Assembly (NCBI RefSeq): GCF_026015985.1
Contig: NZ_CP110389.1
Coordinates: forward strand, 5,364,001-5,428,000
Source of the DNA: Rhodopseudomonas sp. P2A-2r
GTDB taxonomy: Bacteria > Pseudomonadota > Alphaproteobacteria > Rhizobiales > Xanthobacteraceae
DNA length: 64,000 nt
Reading direction: 5' to 3'
A program made the position numbers and the translations under genes. A model generated the notes under the pieces. The model was not told where the DNA came from and made no database searches. It was given only the letters and a program-made list of their open reading frames with translations. Positions 26,553-34,719 of the stretch are shown here, piece by piece; positions within the stretch are counted from its first letter, which is position 1, and each line of letters opens with the position of its first letter.

Positions 26553-29500
26553 ATGGCGAAAAATCCCGACTCCCCCAAGAAGACCGTCACCAAGCGCGCG
26601 AAGACCCCCGCGGCCAAACCCGGCGCAGGGCGGCCCGAGGTCAAGCCGATCGGCCCGGCACTTGCGGAACTGCTGAATCCCGCGATCAACCGCGGCGATG
26701 CCGGCATGGGTTCCGGCACCGGGCTGCAGCCGCCACCGGGCAATTCGCTGGAACGCCGCTCCGGCGGCGAGGCCGCGATCCATCGCGCCCGCGCCTCGAC
26801 GCCGAAGAAGTTCGAAGGCGACGCCGGCGCGCGCCCAACGCCGCTGCAGCCGTTTCCGCAGCCCGCAGTGGCACCCTACGCGCCCCGCCTGAGCGAACAG
26901 GCCTTCGAGGAGGCCCCGCAGGCGGTCTATGGCACCCATGCGGCGATTCCGGAACTCGATCCGGAACTGGCAAAACAGCTCGGCTTCACCACCGAGGAAG
27001 ACGACAACGCCGCACTGGCGCGTCCGCCGCGCAACAAGATGGAAGCCCTGGGCGTGCAGGCCACCGCCGACGCGCTGGAGGCGCTGGTGCGCGACGGCCG
27101 TCCGGAATTCAAGGACGAGAAGATCTGGGTGCCGCACCGCCCACCACGGCCGGAGAAATCCGAGGGTGGCGTGCCGTTCGTGATCAAGTCGGAATACGAG
27201 CCGAAGGGCGACCAGCCCACCGCCATCAAGGAACTGGTGGAGGGCGTACAGCGCAACGACCGCACCCAGGTGCTGCTCGGAGTCACCGGCTCCGGCAAGA
27301 CCTACACGATGGCCAAGGTGATCGAGGCGACGCAGCGCCCGGCGATCATCCTCGCGCCCAACAAGACGCTGGCGGCGCAGCTCTATGGCGAGTTCAAGAG
27401 CTTCTTCCCCGACAACGCCGTCGAGTATTTTGTCAGCTATTACGACTACTACCAGCCCGAGGCCTATGTGCCGCGGACCGACACCTATATCGAGAAGGAT
27501 TCGTCCATCAACGAGCAGATCGACCGCATGCGCCATTCGGCAACGCGCGCGCTGCTGGAGCGCGACGACGTCATCATCGTCGCGTCCGTCTCGTGCATCT
27601 ACGGTATCGGCTCGGTCGAGACCTACACCGCAATGACGTTTGCGCTTAAGAAGGGCGAGCGCATCGACCAGCGGCAATTGATCGCCGATCTGGTGGCGCT
27701 GCAGTACAAGCGCACCCAGCACGATTTTACCCGCGGCACCTTCCGTGTCAGAGGCGACGTCATCGATATCTTCCCGGCGCATTACGAAGACCGCGCCTGG
27801 CGCGTCAACCTGTTCGGCGACACCGTGGAGACCATCGAGGAATTCGACCCGCTCACCGGCCACAAGCAGGACGAGCTGGAATTCATCAAGATCTACGCCA
27901 ACTCGCATTACGTGACGCCGCGCCCGACCCTGATCCAGGCCATCAAGTCGATCAAGGCCGAACTGAAATGGCGGCTCGAGCAACTGCACGAACAGGGTCG
28001 CCTGCTGGAAGCGCAGCGGCTGGAGCAGCGCACCACCTTCGACATCGAGATGATGGAAGCCACCGGCTCCTGCGCCGGCATCGAGAACTACTCGCGCTAT
28101 CTCACCGGCCGCCGGCCGGGCGAACCGCCGCCGACCCTGTTCGAATACGTGCCGGACAATGCGCTGGTGTTCGCCGACGAGAGCCACGTGACCGTGCCGC
28201 AGATCGGCGGCATGTTCAAAGGCGACTTCCGGCGCAAGGCGACGCTTGCGGAATACGGCTTCCGCCTGCCCTCCTGCATGGACAACCGGCCGCTGCGTTT
28301 CGAGGAATGGGACATGATGCGCCCGCAGTCGGTCGCAGTGTCGGCCACGCCGAGCGCGTGGGAGCTCAACGAGAGCGGCGGCGTGTTCGTCGAGCAGGTC
28401 ATTCGCCCGACAGGACTGATCGATCCGCCGATCAACATCCGCCCTGCCCGCACCCAGGTCGACGATCTCGTCGGCGAGGTTCGCGCCACCGCCAACGCCG
28501 GCTATCGCAGCCTGATCACCGTGCTGACAAAACGCATGGCGGAGGATCTCACCGAATACCTGCACGAGCAGGGCATCCGCGTGCGCTACATGCACTCGGA
28601 CATCGACACCATCGAGCGCATCGAGATCATCAGGGATCTCCGCCTCGGCGCCTTCGACGCGTTGGTCGGCATCAACCTGCTGCGCGAGGGCCTCGACATT
28701 CCCGAATGCGCGCTGGTGGCGATCCTCGACGCGGACAAGGAAGGCTTTCTGCGCTCCGAGACCTCGCTGATCCAGACCATCGGCCGCGCCGCGCGCAACG
28801 TCGACGGCAAGGTGATCCTCTATGCCGACAGGGTGACGGGCTCCATGGAGCGCGCCATCGCCGAGACCGACCGGCGCCGCGAAAAGCAGGTCGAGTACAA
28901 CACGCTGCATGGCATCACGCCGGAGAGCATCAAGAAGTCGATCGGCGACATCATGAACTCGGTCTACGAGCGCGATCACGTGCTGGTGGAAATCGGCGGC
29001 GGCAAGGGCCATTCCTGGTCGGACGACGTCAGCAGCATCGGCCACAATTTCGAGGCGGTGCTGGCCGATCTCGAAACCCGCATGCGCGAGGCCGCCGCCG
29101 ACCTCAACTTCGAGGAAGCCGCGCGGCTGCGCGACGAGGTCAAGCGCCTGCGCGCCACCGAGCTGGCCGTGGTCGACGACCCCACCGCCAAGCAACGCAA
29201 GGTGGCCGGCGCCGCCGGTGCCTTCAAGGGCAACAAGCAGTTCGGCGCCTCCGCCAACATGCCGAAGCAATCGAGCGAGCGCGGCGGCAACAACACGCCA
29301 TCATCCAAAGTGCACAAGCCCGATCTCGACGAAATGGGTATCGCCGGCTGGCACGAGGTCAAGCCCGCGCGCGGCAACAAGGTCGCGCGCCCGCGCAAGC
29401 CGACGCTGGATGAGATGGGCCCGGGCACCGAGAGCAAGATCTATCAGCCGCAGAGCATGACGGAGTCGATGCCCAACGCGCTGCCGAAATCGCGCAAGAC

Positions 29501-29627
29501 TGCGCCTTCCGACGGAAGCAAGATCATCCAGCCCACCAACTCGCGGGAGTCCGGCCCGGAATTCGGACCGGTGGCAAGAAGCTCCGGCGGCGCGCCGGGG
29601 CATCGCGGCGGATGGAAGAAGCGATAG
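26553..29627 (+). CDS. uvrB: Excinuclease ABC subunit UvrB with long N- and C-terminal extensions
   Basis: A 1024-residue UvrB; the family norm is about 670-700. Residues 209-871 are the canonical helicase-like damage-verification subunit: [17 protein letters not shown], Walker A GVTGSGKT (243-250), [11 protein letters not shown] (beta-hairpin), DESHVTVPQ (Walker B), IGRAARN (motif VI), and the C-terminal UVR motif [16 protein letters not shown] that binds UvrC. The first ~208 residues are Pro/Ala/Lys-rich and probably disordered. The last ~153 residues contain repeated short motifs (KPDLDEMG / KPTLDEMG and SKIYQP / SKIIQP). The start at 26553 is the first ATG after a non-conserved stretch. 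Works with UvrA and UvrC in nucleotide excision repair. Confidence 0.93.
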   Translation: MAKNPDSPKKTVTKRAKTPAAKPGAGRPEVKPIGPALAELLNPAINRGDAGMGSGTGLQPPPGNSLERRSGGEAAIHRARASTPKKFEGDAGARPTPLQPFPQPAVAPYAPRLSEQAFEEAPQAVYGTHAAIPELDPELAKQLGFTTEEDDNAALARPPRNKMEALGVQATADALEALVRDGRPEFKDEKIWVPHRPPRPEKSEGGVPFVIKSEYEPKGDQPTAIKELVEGVQRNDRTQVLLGVTGSGKTYTMAKVIEATQRPAIILAPNKTLAAQLYGEFKSFFPDNAVEYFVSYYDYYQPEAYVPRTDTYIEKDSSINEQIDRMRHSATRALLERDDVIIVASVSCIYGIGSVETYTAMTFALKKGERIDQRQLIADLVALQYKRTQHDFTRGTFRVRGDVIDIFPAHYEDRAWRVNLFGDTVETIEEFDPLTGHKQDELEFIKIYANSHYVTPRPTLIQAIKSIKAELKWRLEQLHEQGRLLEAQRLEQRTTFDIEMMEATGSCAGIENYSRYLTGRRPGEPPPTLFEYVPDNALVFADESHVTVPQIGGMFKGDFRRKATLAEYGFRLPSCMDNRPLRFEEWDMMRPQSVAVSATPSAWELNESGGVFVEQVIRPTGLIDPPINIRPARTQVDDLVGEVRATANAGYRSLITVLTKRMAEDLTEYLHEQGIRVRYMHSDIDTIERIEIIRDLRLGAFDALVGINLLREGLDIPECALVAILDADKEGFLRSETSLIQTIGRAARNVDGKVILYADRVTGSMERAIAETDRRREKQVEYNTLHGITPESIKKSIGDIMNSVYERDHVLVEIGGGKGHSWSDDVSSIGHNFEAVLADLETRMREAAADLNFEEAARLRDEVKRLRATELAVVDDPTAKQRKVAGAAGAFKGNKQFGASANMPKQSSERGGNNTPSSKVHKPDLDEMGIAGWHEVKPARGNKVARPRKPTLDEMGPGTESKIYQPQSMTESMPNALPKSRKTAPSDGSKIIQPTNSRESGPEFGPVARSSGGAPGHRGGWKKR

Positions 29628-29656
29628 CAGCGTGAGGTAAGGCACCGGCCGTCATG

Positions 29657-29715
29657 TCCCCTCTCCCCCGGCGAAGCGCAGCTTCGCGGGGTGGGAGAGG
29701 GTCAGGGAGAGGGGG
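29657..29715. repeat. CCTCTCCC palindromic repeat, copy 2
   Basis: CCCCTCTCCC, then the palindrome GCGAAGCGCAGCTTCGC, then GGGAGAGGG and GGGAGAGGGG. It starts 30 bases after the uvrB stop codon and could fold as a terminator-like structure, without a T run. Confidence 0.75.
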
Positions 29716-29798
29716 CGCCCCACGGAACGGCGTTCATGCCGGCATTGGACGGATACGTCGTTTCCGACGACTAACCGTCTTTAACCCCGGGGACCTTC

Positions 29799-30413
29799 AT
29801 GCCGCATCGTCGCTTCGCCCTGCCCGCCCTCATGCTCTTCCTCGCCACGCCCTCTTACGCCCAGCAACCAACCCCGCCGCTGACCCTCGCCTGCAGCGGC
29901 CCGTTCGCAAAAGATTCCTCCCACGGACGCCTTCAGCAGACCTTCGGCGCGCCGAACGTCGCGATCCAGAAAGTCGACGGTGCCGAGGGCGAGAGCTTTG
30001 AAGCCAGCGTTCTCTATCGCTCCACCCCGGAGAAGCGGCTGGAAGTCGCCTGGAGCGACGACAGGAAACGCAGCGGGCTCGCATCGGCCAGTGTGAAAAA
30101 GCCCTCCGCCTGGAGCGGCCCCGAAGGCATCCGCGTGGGCATGACGCTGGACGAGGTCACCCGCCTCAACGGTCAGCCGTTCAAACTCAACGGCTTCGAA
30201 TGGGACTACGGCGGCTTCGTCGTCGACCTCAAGGGCAAGCTCGCCATCCTGCCCGGCGGCTGCGCCATGACCCTGCGCTTCTCGCCCGGCATGGCGCTCG
30301 ACGCCAGGAAGCACGCCGGCCTGCTCGGCGAGAAGAAGCTGTCGTCGTCGGACGCCAAACTGCTGGCGGTGAAGCCGGTGCTGACGGAGTGGAGCGTGGG
30401 GTATGGGGAGTGA
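29799..30413 (+). CDS. Conserved secreted hypothetical protein
   Basis: A 204-residue protein with a signal peptide ending SYAQ (about residue 22). The mature part begins LTLACSGPFAKDSSH, has a paired cysteine later (GGCAMTL), and a central EGIRVGMTLDEVTRLNG typical of small periplasmic proteins with a BamE/SmpA-like beta-grasp helix turn. No family can be named with confidence. GGGGA precedes the start. It stands at the left border of an AT-richer accessory patch. Confidence 0.7.
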   Translation: MPHRRFALPALMLFLATPSYAQQPTPPLTLACSGPFAKDSSHGRLQQTFGAPNVAIQKVDGAEGESFEASVLYRSTPEKRLEVAWSDDRKRSGLASASVKKPSAWSGPEGIRVGMTLDEVTRLNGQPFKLNGFEWDYGGFVVDLKGKLAILPGGCAMTLRFSPGMALDARKHAGLLGEKKLSSSDAKLLAVKPVLTEWSVGYGE

Positions 30414-30487
30414 GGACGCGGCGTTTAGGTAACACAAGGATCAGCTTATCTACTGGCAATCTTGGTCAGCTCGTTTAGTTTGCAACG

Positions 30488-31255
30488 ATGAAGCTTGGAT
30501 TTGAAGAACCTCAATCCGCCTATTCGAGCAGTTCACAAAATGCGCGCTCGTGGACCGAGGCCTGGGTTAGCGCGTGGGCTTACTGCCCACACTGCGGAAA
30601 TGCCAAAGTTTCACAATTTCCGAACAACAGCCCTCTCGCGGATTTCTTCTGCACTTCATGCGATGAGGAATTCGAGCTTAAGAGTCAGAAAGGAAAATTC
30701 GGCAAGCGCGTTGTTGACGGCGCATTTAAGACCAAGGTCGAACGGCTTTCTGCGAGCAACAATCCCAAATTGCTTCTAATGAACTACGATCTGAAATCGC
30801 TTGCGGTCGTCAATCTGTTCATCATCCCGAAGCACTTTTTCGTCCGAGATACCATCGAGGAACGAAAGCCGTTAGCCGCCACTGCTCGGCGTGCTGGATG
30901 GATCGGATCGAACATCTTGCTCGGCCACGTGCCCGACACCGGCAAAATTCAAATTATCCGGGACGGCGTTATTCGCCCGAAAGACCTCGTGCTTAAGGAA
31001 TGGCAGAAGACGCTCTTTCTCAGAGAAGAGTCGCTCGAATCTCGCGGATGGTTGCTAGACGTTATGAAATGCGTTGAAGCGCTGGGCAAGCCGGAGTTCA
31101 CGCTCGACGATGTCTATGCGTTCGAACAGCATCTTAGCCATCGCTATCCCGACAACCAGAATGTTCGGCCGAAGATACGCCAGCAACTTCAATATCTCAG
31201 GGATCGTGGATTCGTTGAATTTGTCTCTCGAGGCAGTTATCGTCTGAGCAAATAG
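30488..31255 (+). CDS. DpnI-like type IIM restriction endonuclease (methyl-directed)
   Basis: A 255-residue homologue of DpnI, which cuts GATC only when the adenine is N6-methylated. It covers the full length. The N-terminal PD-(D/E)XK domain has paired zinc-ribbon cysteines (CPHC at 33-36, CTSC at 55-58) and the catalytic set Asp52...Glu63-x-Lys65 in LADFF and EFELKS, at the spacing of DpnI Asp53/Glu64/Lys66. KPLAATARRAGWIGSNI closely matches DpnI. The C-terminal winged-helix domain that reads m6A is present (EFTLDDVYAFE, RQQLQYLRDRGFVEF). No methyltransferase lies nearby, as expected for this type. Base composition is lower in GC than the neighbours, which suggests transfer. It would attack incoming Dam-methylated DNA. 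Confidence 0.92.
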   Translation: MKLGFEEPQSAYSSSSQNARSWTEAWVSAWAYCPHCGNAKVSQFPNNSPLADFFCTSCDEEFELKSQKGKFGKRVVDGAFKTKVERLSASNNPKLLLMNYDLKSLAVVNLFIIPKHFFVRDTIEERKPLAATARRAGWIGSNILLGHVPDTGKIQIIRDGVIRPKDLVLKEWQKTLFLREESLESRGWLLDVMKCVEALGKPEFTLDDVYAFEQHLSHRYPDNQNVRPKIRQQLQYLRDRGFVEFVSRGSYRLSK

Positions 31256-31265
31256 GAGCCGCGCC

Positions 31266-31538
31266 ATGGCTTGGTTTCTCAATCACTATAAGTGCGAACG
31301 CGGCAAGCGCCGGTGGGCTGACGAATGGTCTTGCATGTGCGACGATGAATGTCCGCATTGTGGCGCCCGGTACATGACGCCCCACACCAGCGAAGACCTC
31401 ACCACCCTGATTGAACAGGAAGGATCGAATTTCGTAGTCCGCTGGTCGCCCGAGACGGCGGAACACGATCCGGATTATCGGGTGCTCGGATACTTCCCGA
31501 CCGAGCAGGAGGCGATCGCGTTTCTGTCTGCAGACTGA
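31266..31538 (+). CDS. Small zinc-ribbon hypothetical protein
   Basis: A 90-residue protein that starts ten bases after the DpnI-like stop; the stop codon TAG is part of its TAGGAG ribosome-binding site, so the two are co-transcribed and probably translationally coupled. The N-terminal half has cysteines and WADEWSC, CMCDDECPHCGARY, a plausible zinc ribbon. The C-terminal half has VVRWSPETAEHDPDYRVLGYFPTEQEAIAFL. I recall similar small proteins without a restriction gene in related bacteria, so a role in restriction is not established. Function unknown. Confidence 0.75.
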   Translation: MAWFLNHYKCERGKRRWADEWSCMCDDECPHCGARYMTPHTSEDLTTLIEQEGSNFVVRWSPETAEHDPDYRVLGYFPTEQEAIAFLSAD

Positions 31539-31600
31539 CTTTTCACCATCCACATCTCGACAATATTCCTACAAGACTATATACCCCCCGTCGTCCTGCT

Positions 31601-31854
31601 CAAGAGGGGCGCTTCTCGAGGGCGCTCGTTGAGTGGAGCGGGATGCGGCGCCTGCGGGCGGGGTTCGCAGCCCTGCACTCGGGAGGCCGGGGGTCGCCGT
31701 CCGGGCCCACTACGGGGCTCTGCCTTCAATGGCCGGACGGGTGCGGGTGAAGGCGGGGAAATCCCGCCGGATCGATTGGCAGCTCCAACCCGCAAGGGGG
31801 CGAGCACAGTGCCTCCCGTACCCGGAAGCACGGTCCTCCGGACAGAAATCGCCG
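31601..31854 (-). repeat. Dispersed ~250-base repeat, copy 2 (inverted)
   Basis: Reverse complement of this stretch aligns in order with 11535-11776, sharing the blocks CCGTGCTTCCGGG, CCGGCGGGATTTCCCCGCCT, AAGGCAGA, CGGACGGC, CCTCCCGAGTGC, CCCGCAGGCGCC and CGCCCCTC. Open frames inside it are not conserved between the two copies, so it is treated as non-coding. Confidence 0.75.
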
Positions 31855-31859
31855 CCAGT

Positions 31860-32095
31860 CGCAGTCGCAGACTGCGTAAACTTGTCTGCGGGCCGCGCCG
31901 AAAGGCGCGCGCGCGCCGGGATGCGGCCATCGCAGGCCGCAGCGCGGAGCGCCACTGCTACAGTTCGCGCCTTTCGGCGCGCCGTCCCCCTCGTTGGGCG
32001 AGGGGCCGTCGGGAAAGGCGGTTTTGCGCGGCGGCGCGAAACCGACGGCGCGTGGGCGAAGCGAACCGACGCCGCCGGGATGTTTGACAATTGAA
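31860..32095. other. GC-rich intergenic region with palindromes, no gene seen
   Basis: This stretch continues from the dispersed repeat. It contains self-complementary runs such as GCGCCGAAAGGCGCGC and GCGCCTTTCGGCGCGC and ends in an AT-richer GATGTTTGACAATTGAATCGG. Several frames are open on both strands, but none has a start signal, domain or conserved pattern I can support. It may belong to a longer repeat unit of which only the left part is shared with the copy near 11.5 kb. Confidence 0.5.
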
Positions 32096-32145
32096 TCGGA
32101 ATGGCGAGGCAACGCACGCAGGCGCGACACACGCCGCTGTCATCG

Positions 32146-32242
32146 CCCGCGAAAGCGGGCGGCCCAGTAACCGACGGCGACCGTGATGAAACGCGGGCAC
32201 CTGCGTGTACTGGGTCCCCGCATAGGCGGGGACGACAGGTGG
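32146..32242. repeat. Palindromic repeat pair, CCCGCGAAAGCGGG type
   Basis: TCATCGCCCGCGAAAGCGGG and, inverted, CCCCGCATAGGCGGGGACGA, with CCCAGTA and TACTGGG as matching inner arms. The whole element is an interrupted palindrome of about 95 bases just after the thiolase stop codon (minus strand). A related short hairpin is at 57584-57605. Confidence 0.65.
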
Positions 32243-32248
32243 AGCTGC

Positions 32249-33502
32249 CTACACCCGCTCGATGATGATCGCCGGCGCCATGCCGCCGGCGGCGCACATG
32301 GTCACCAGGCCGCGCTTCAGGTTGCGGCGCTCGAGTTCGTCGAGCACGGTGCCGATCAGGATCGCCCCTGTCGCGCCGATGGGATGGCCAAGCGCGATGG
32401 AGCCGCCGTTGACGTTGACCTTGGCGCGGTCGAGCTTGAGGTCGCGGATGAACTTTTCAGCCACAACGGCAAAGGCCTCGTTGATCTCCCAGAGGTCGAT
32501 GTCATCGACAGTCAGCCCGGCTTTTGCGAGCACTTTTCGCGCAGCAGGGACCGGTGCGTTCAACATCAAGGTCGGGTCGTCGCCGATATTGGCCATGGCC
32601 ACGATGCGCGCGCGCGGCTTCAGGCCGTGCTTGTCGGCATAGTCCTTGGAGGTCAGCAGCAAGGCTGCGGCGCCGTCGACCACGCCCGACGAATTGCCGG
32701 CGTGATGAAAGTGCTCGATCTTGAGGTCGGGATATTTCTGGTTGATCTGCTTGCGATAGGTCGTGCCGTCCGCATCCAGCGGATGATCGGCAATGGCGGC
32801 GAAGGCCGGCTTCAGGCCGGCGAGGCCTTCGGCTGTGGTGTTGGGCCGCGGGAATTCATCCTTCGCCAGAACCACATTGCCTTCATCGTCCTTCACCGGA
32901 ATGAGGCTCTTGTCGAAGCGCCCTTCGGCGATGGCGACCGCGGCGCGGCGCTGGCTCTCCAGGCCGAGTGCATCGAGCGCTTCCCGCGAAATGCCTTCCA
33001 TGGAGGCGATGGCGTCGCCGCAGATGCCCTGATGCGACTGCGGATGCACCTGCGCGAGCCGCTTGTTGCCCGAGCCCATGCCGAGCGGCGGCTTGCCGGC
33101 GGCCATGTCCTCGGCGGCCATCGCTCCCGTGAGCGACATCATCTCGGTGCCGCCGGCGATCACCACATCTTCCATGCCGCTCATGATCTGCGCCGCCGCG
33201 AAGTTCACTGCGGTGATACCGCCGCCGCAGAACCGGTCCAGCGTCGTGCCGGACGCCTTGATATCGTAGCCGGCGTCGAGCGCGGCCATGCGGCCAAGGT
33301 CGCCGCCCTGCTTGCCGCGCTGGGTCGAGGTCGACCAGATGACGTCGTCGACATCCGCGGTATTGAGGTGGTTGCGCTCGGCGATGGCCTTGAGCACGGT
33401 AGCCGCGAGATGCTGCGGATGATGCTCGGCGAGCGCGCCCTTGCCGACCTTGCCGATGCCGCGCGGCGTGCGGACTGCGTCGATGATATAGGCGTCGGCC
33501 AT
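32249..33502 (-). CDS. Acetyl-CoA acyltransferase (thiolase)
   Basis: A 417-residue thiolase that forms or cleaves 3-ketoacyl-CoA. Catalytic residues are visible: nucleophile Cys92 in DRFCGGGITAVN, His373 in GHPIGATGA and the second Cys403 in MCAAGGMAPA; NEAFAV is also present. Length is slightly above the ~392 norm because of an insert after residue 200. The family includes both biosynthetic PhaA-type and degradative FadA-type enzymes; with no beta-oxidation or phaB gene beside it the direction is not clear. GGGAG precedes the start. Confidence 0.9.
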   Translation of the reverse strand: MADAYIIDAVRTPRGIGKVGKGALAEHHPQHLAATVLKAIAERNHLNTADVDDVIWSTSTQRGKQGGDLGRMAALDAGYDIKASGTTLDRFCGGGITAVNFAAAQIMSGMEDVVIAGGTEMMSLTGAMAAEDMAAGKPPLGMGSGNKRLAQVHPQSHQGICGDAIASMEGISREALDALGLESQRRAAVAIAEGRFDKSLIPVKDDEGNVVLAKDEFPRPNTTAEGLAGLKPAFAAIADHPLDADGTTYRKQINQKYPDLKIEHFHHAGNSSGVVDGAAALLLTSKDYADKHGLKPRARIVAMANIGDDPTLMLNAPVPAARKVLAKAGLTVDDIDLWEINEAFAVVAEKFIRDLKLDRAKVNVNGGSIALGHPIGATGAILIGTVLDELERRNLKRGLVTMCAAGGMAPAIIIERV

Positions 33503-33627
33503 GATGATCTCCCGAAGTGTTTTTGATATTTTTACGGTCGCGAGATTGGCCGACGCGGGCGCGAAGTCAAGCCTGACCGGCCACAGCGCAACTTCGCGTG
33601 GCGGAATATCCGCGCCGCCACCCGGCG

Positions 33628-34437
33628 CTATTTCTCGGCCGGCGCGACGTCGGCGACCTGCCCGCTGCGTGCCAGCGCCGCGGCGACGAAGCCCGACGCC
33701 TTCATCTCCTCAACAAAGGCCGCGAGATAGGCCGCGCCGGCCGCGCGCGGCTGGCCGTCAACGCGGGGCATCCCCATGGCCTGCTTGATCTCCTGGAAAT
33801 GACCGGACATCACCCGCATCTCCGGGTGGTCCTTGGCATAGGCGTCGAGCTGCTGGCGGACGCCGGCAGCGACGTCGAGCTTCTCGTCGAGAAACTTCCG
33901 GATCATCGCCGTGCCGCCGCCCACCTCCGCGCGCAGCACCGTGGCGCTCTTGATGGTGCGGGTCAGGTACAGATCGTAGGCCGAGCCGAGGCCGACGGCG
34001 ATTTTGATGCCGGGCTTGTCGACGTCGCCGACATACTGCAACGGCGAATCCTGCCGCACCATGTAGGTGCCCTCGATGATCACATAGGGCGCGGTGAACG
34101 TGATTTCGGCCGCGCGCGCCGGCTCGATCGCCATAAAGCCGATGTCCCAGACCCCGGCCTTGGCGCCCTCGAAGACCTTTCCCGCGGCCTCATAGGGCAC
34201 GAAGGCGACCGGCACGCCGAGCCGCTTCGCAAGCTCGGTGGCGAGATCGACAGAGACGCCGCGCGGCGCGCCGCCCTCGCCCTTCTGCGCCAGCACGCTG
34301 TTGCCGAAATTGATCGCAGCGCGCAGCTGTCCGGTCGGCGCGAGATCGCGCAGCACCTCCGCCGACGGCGCCGGCTGGGCGAAGGCCGGAGTTGCGGCGG
34401 CAACAAACAGCATGGCAATCCATCGCAATGAACGCAT
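33628..34437 (-). CDS. Periplasmic solute-binding protein (amino acid ABC transporter type, SBP_bac_3)
   Basis: A 269-residue exported protein (signal peptide ends TPAFAQ, residue 21). Bacterial solute-binding family 3 features: GQLRAAINFGNSVLA, GVSVDLATELAKRLGVPVAFVPYEAAGKVFEG, GVWDIGFMAIEPARAAEITFTAPYVIIEGTYMV, and a second lobe GIKIAVGLGSAYDLYLTR. It likely binds an amino acid or similar small polar molecule. There are no permease or ATPase genes next to it, so it is an orphan that may feed a transporter encoded elsewhere or serve a sensor. GAGG precedes the start. Confidence 0.85.
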   Translation of the reverse strand: MRSLRWIAMLFVAAATPAFAQPAPSAEVLRDLAPTGQLRAAINFGNSVLAQKGEGGAPRGVSVDLATELAKRLGVPVAFVPYEAAGKVFEGAKAGVWDIGFMAIEPARAAEITFTAPYVIIEGTYMVRQDSPLQYVGDVDKPGIKIAVGLGSAYDLYLTRTIKSATVLRAEVGGGTAMIRKFLDEKLDVAAGVRQQLDAYAKDHPEMRVMSGHFQEIKQAMGMPRVDGQPRAAGAAYLAAFVEEMKASGFVAAALARSGQVADVAPAEK

Positions 34438-34719
34438 GGCAAGACCTCTGACTCAGGCGGCGACCTTGCCTGCAATATCATCGCGCAACAATGCGCCTTT
34501 GCCGGCGCCGCTGCGCGTCGGACGATCGACCGGATCCGCTGCTCGCCGCCGCCGGCTGCAGCGGGAGAAATCGTCGCAAAAGGTACTCTGATGAGCCGAG
34601 AGGTTGCCGACGGACGCGAGCGCCCCGCCGCCGCGTACCGCCGTCAATGGAAGCTTAATGCACCTTCCGTAGGTTGACGGGCGTTCATTTGCACTCAATT
34701 CTTAACCGACGGTAATTTC

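Noticed and set aside
26181..29270. A 1029-codon minus-strand frame opposite uvrB
   Set aside because: Same shadow effect; uvrB is unambiguous on the plus strand.
30488..31538. A complete restriction-modification system
   Set aside because: No methyltransferase or specificity gene is near; the enzyme family needs a methylated target, so no cognate methylase is expected.
31629..32094. Overlapping frames of 130-195 codons in the repeat region
   Set aside because: They are not conserved in the second copy of the repeat, have no start signals and are Arg/Ala-rich, so they look like chance frames in GC-rich DNA.
34453..34698. An 81-codon minus-strand frame before the chemoreceptor
   Set aside because: No ribosome-binding site, composition typical of chance, and it occupies the likely promoter region of the chemoreceptor gene.
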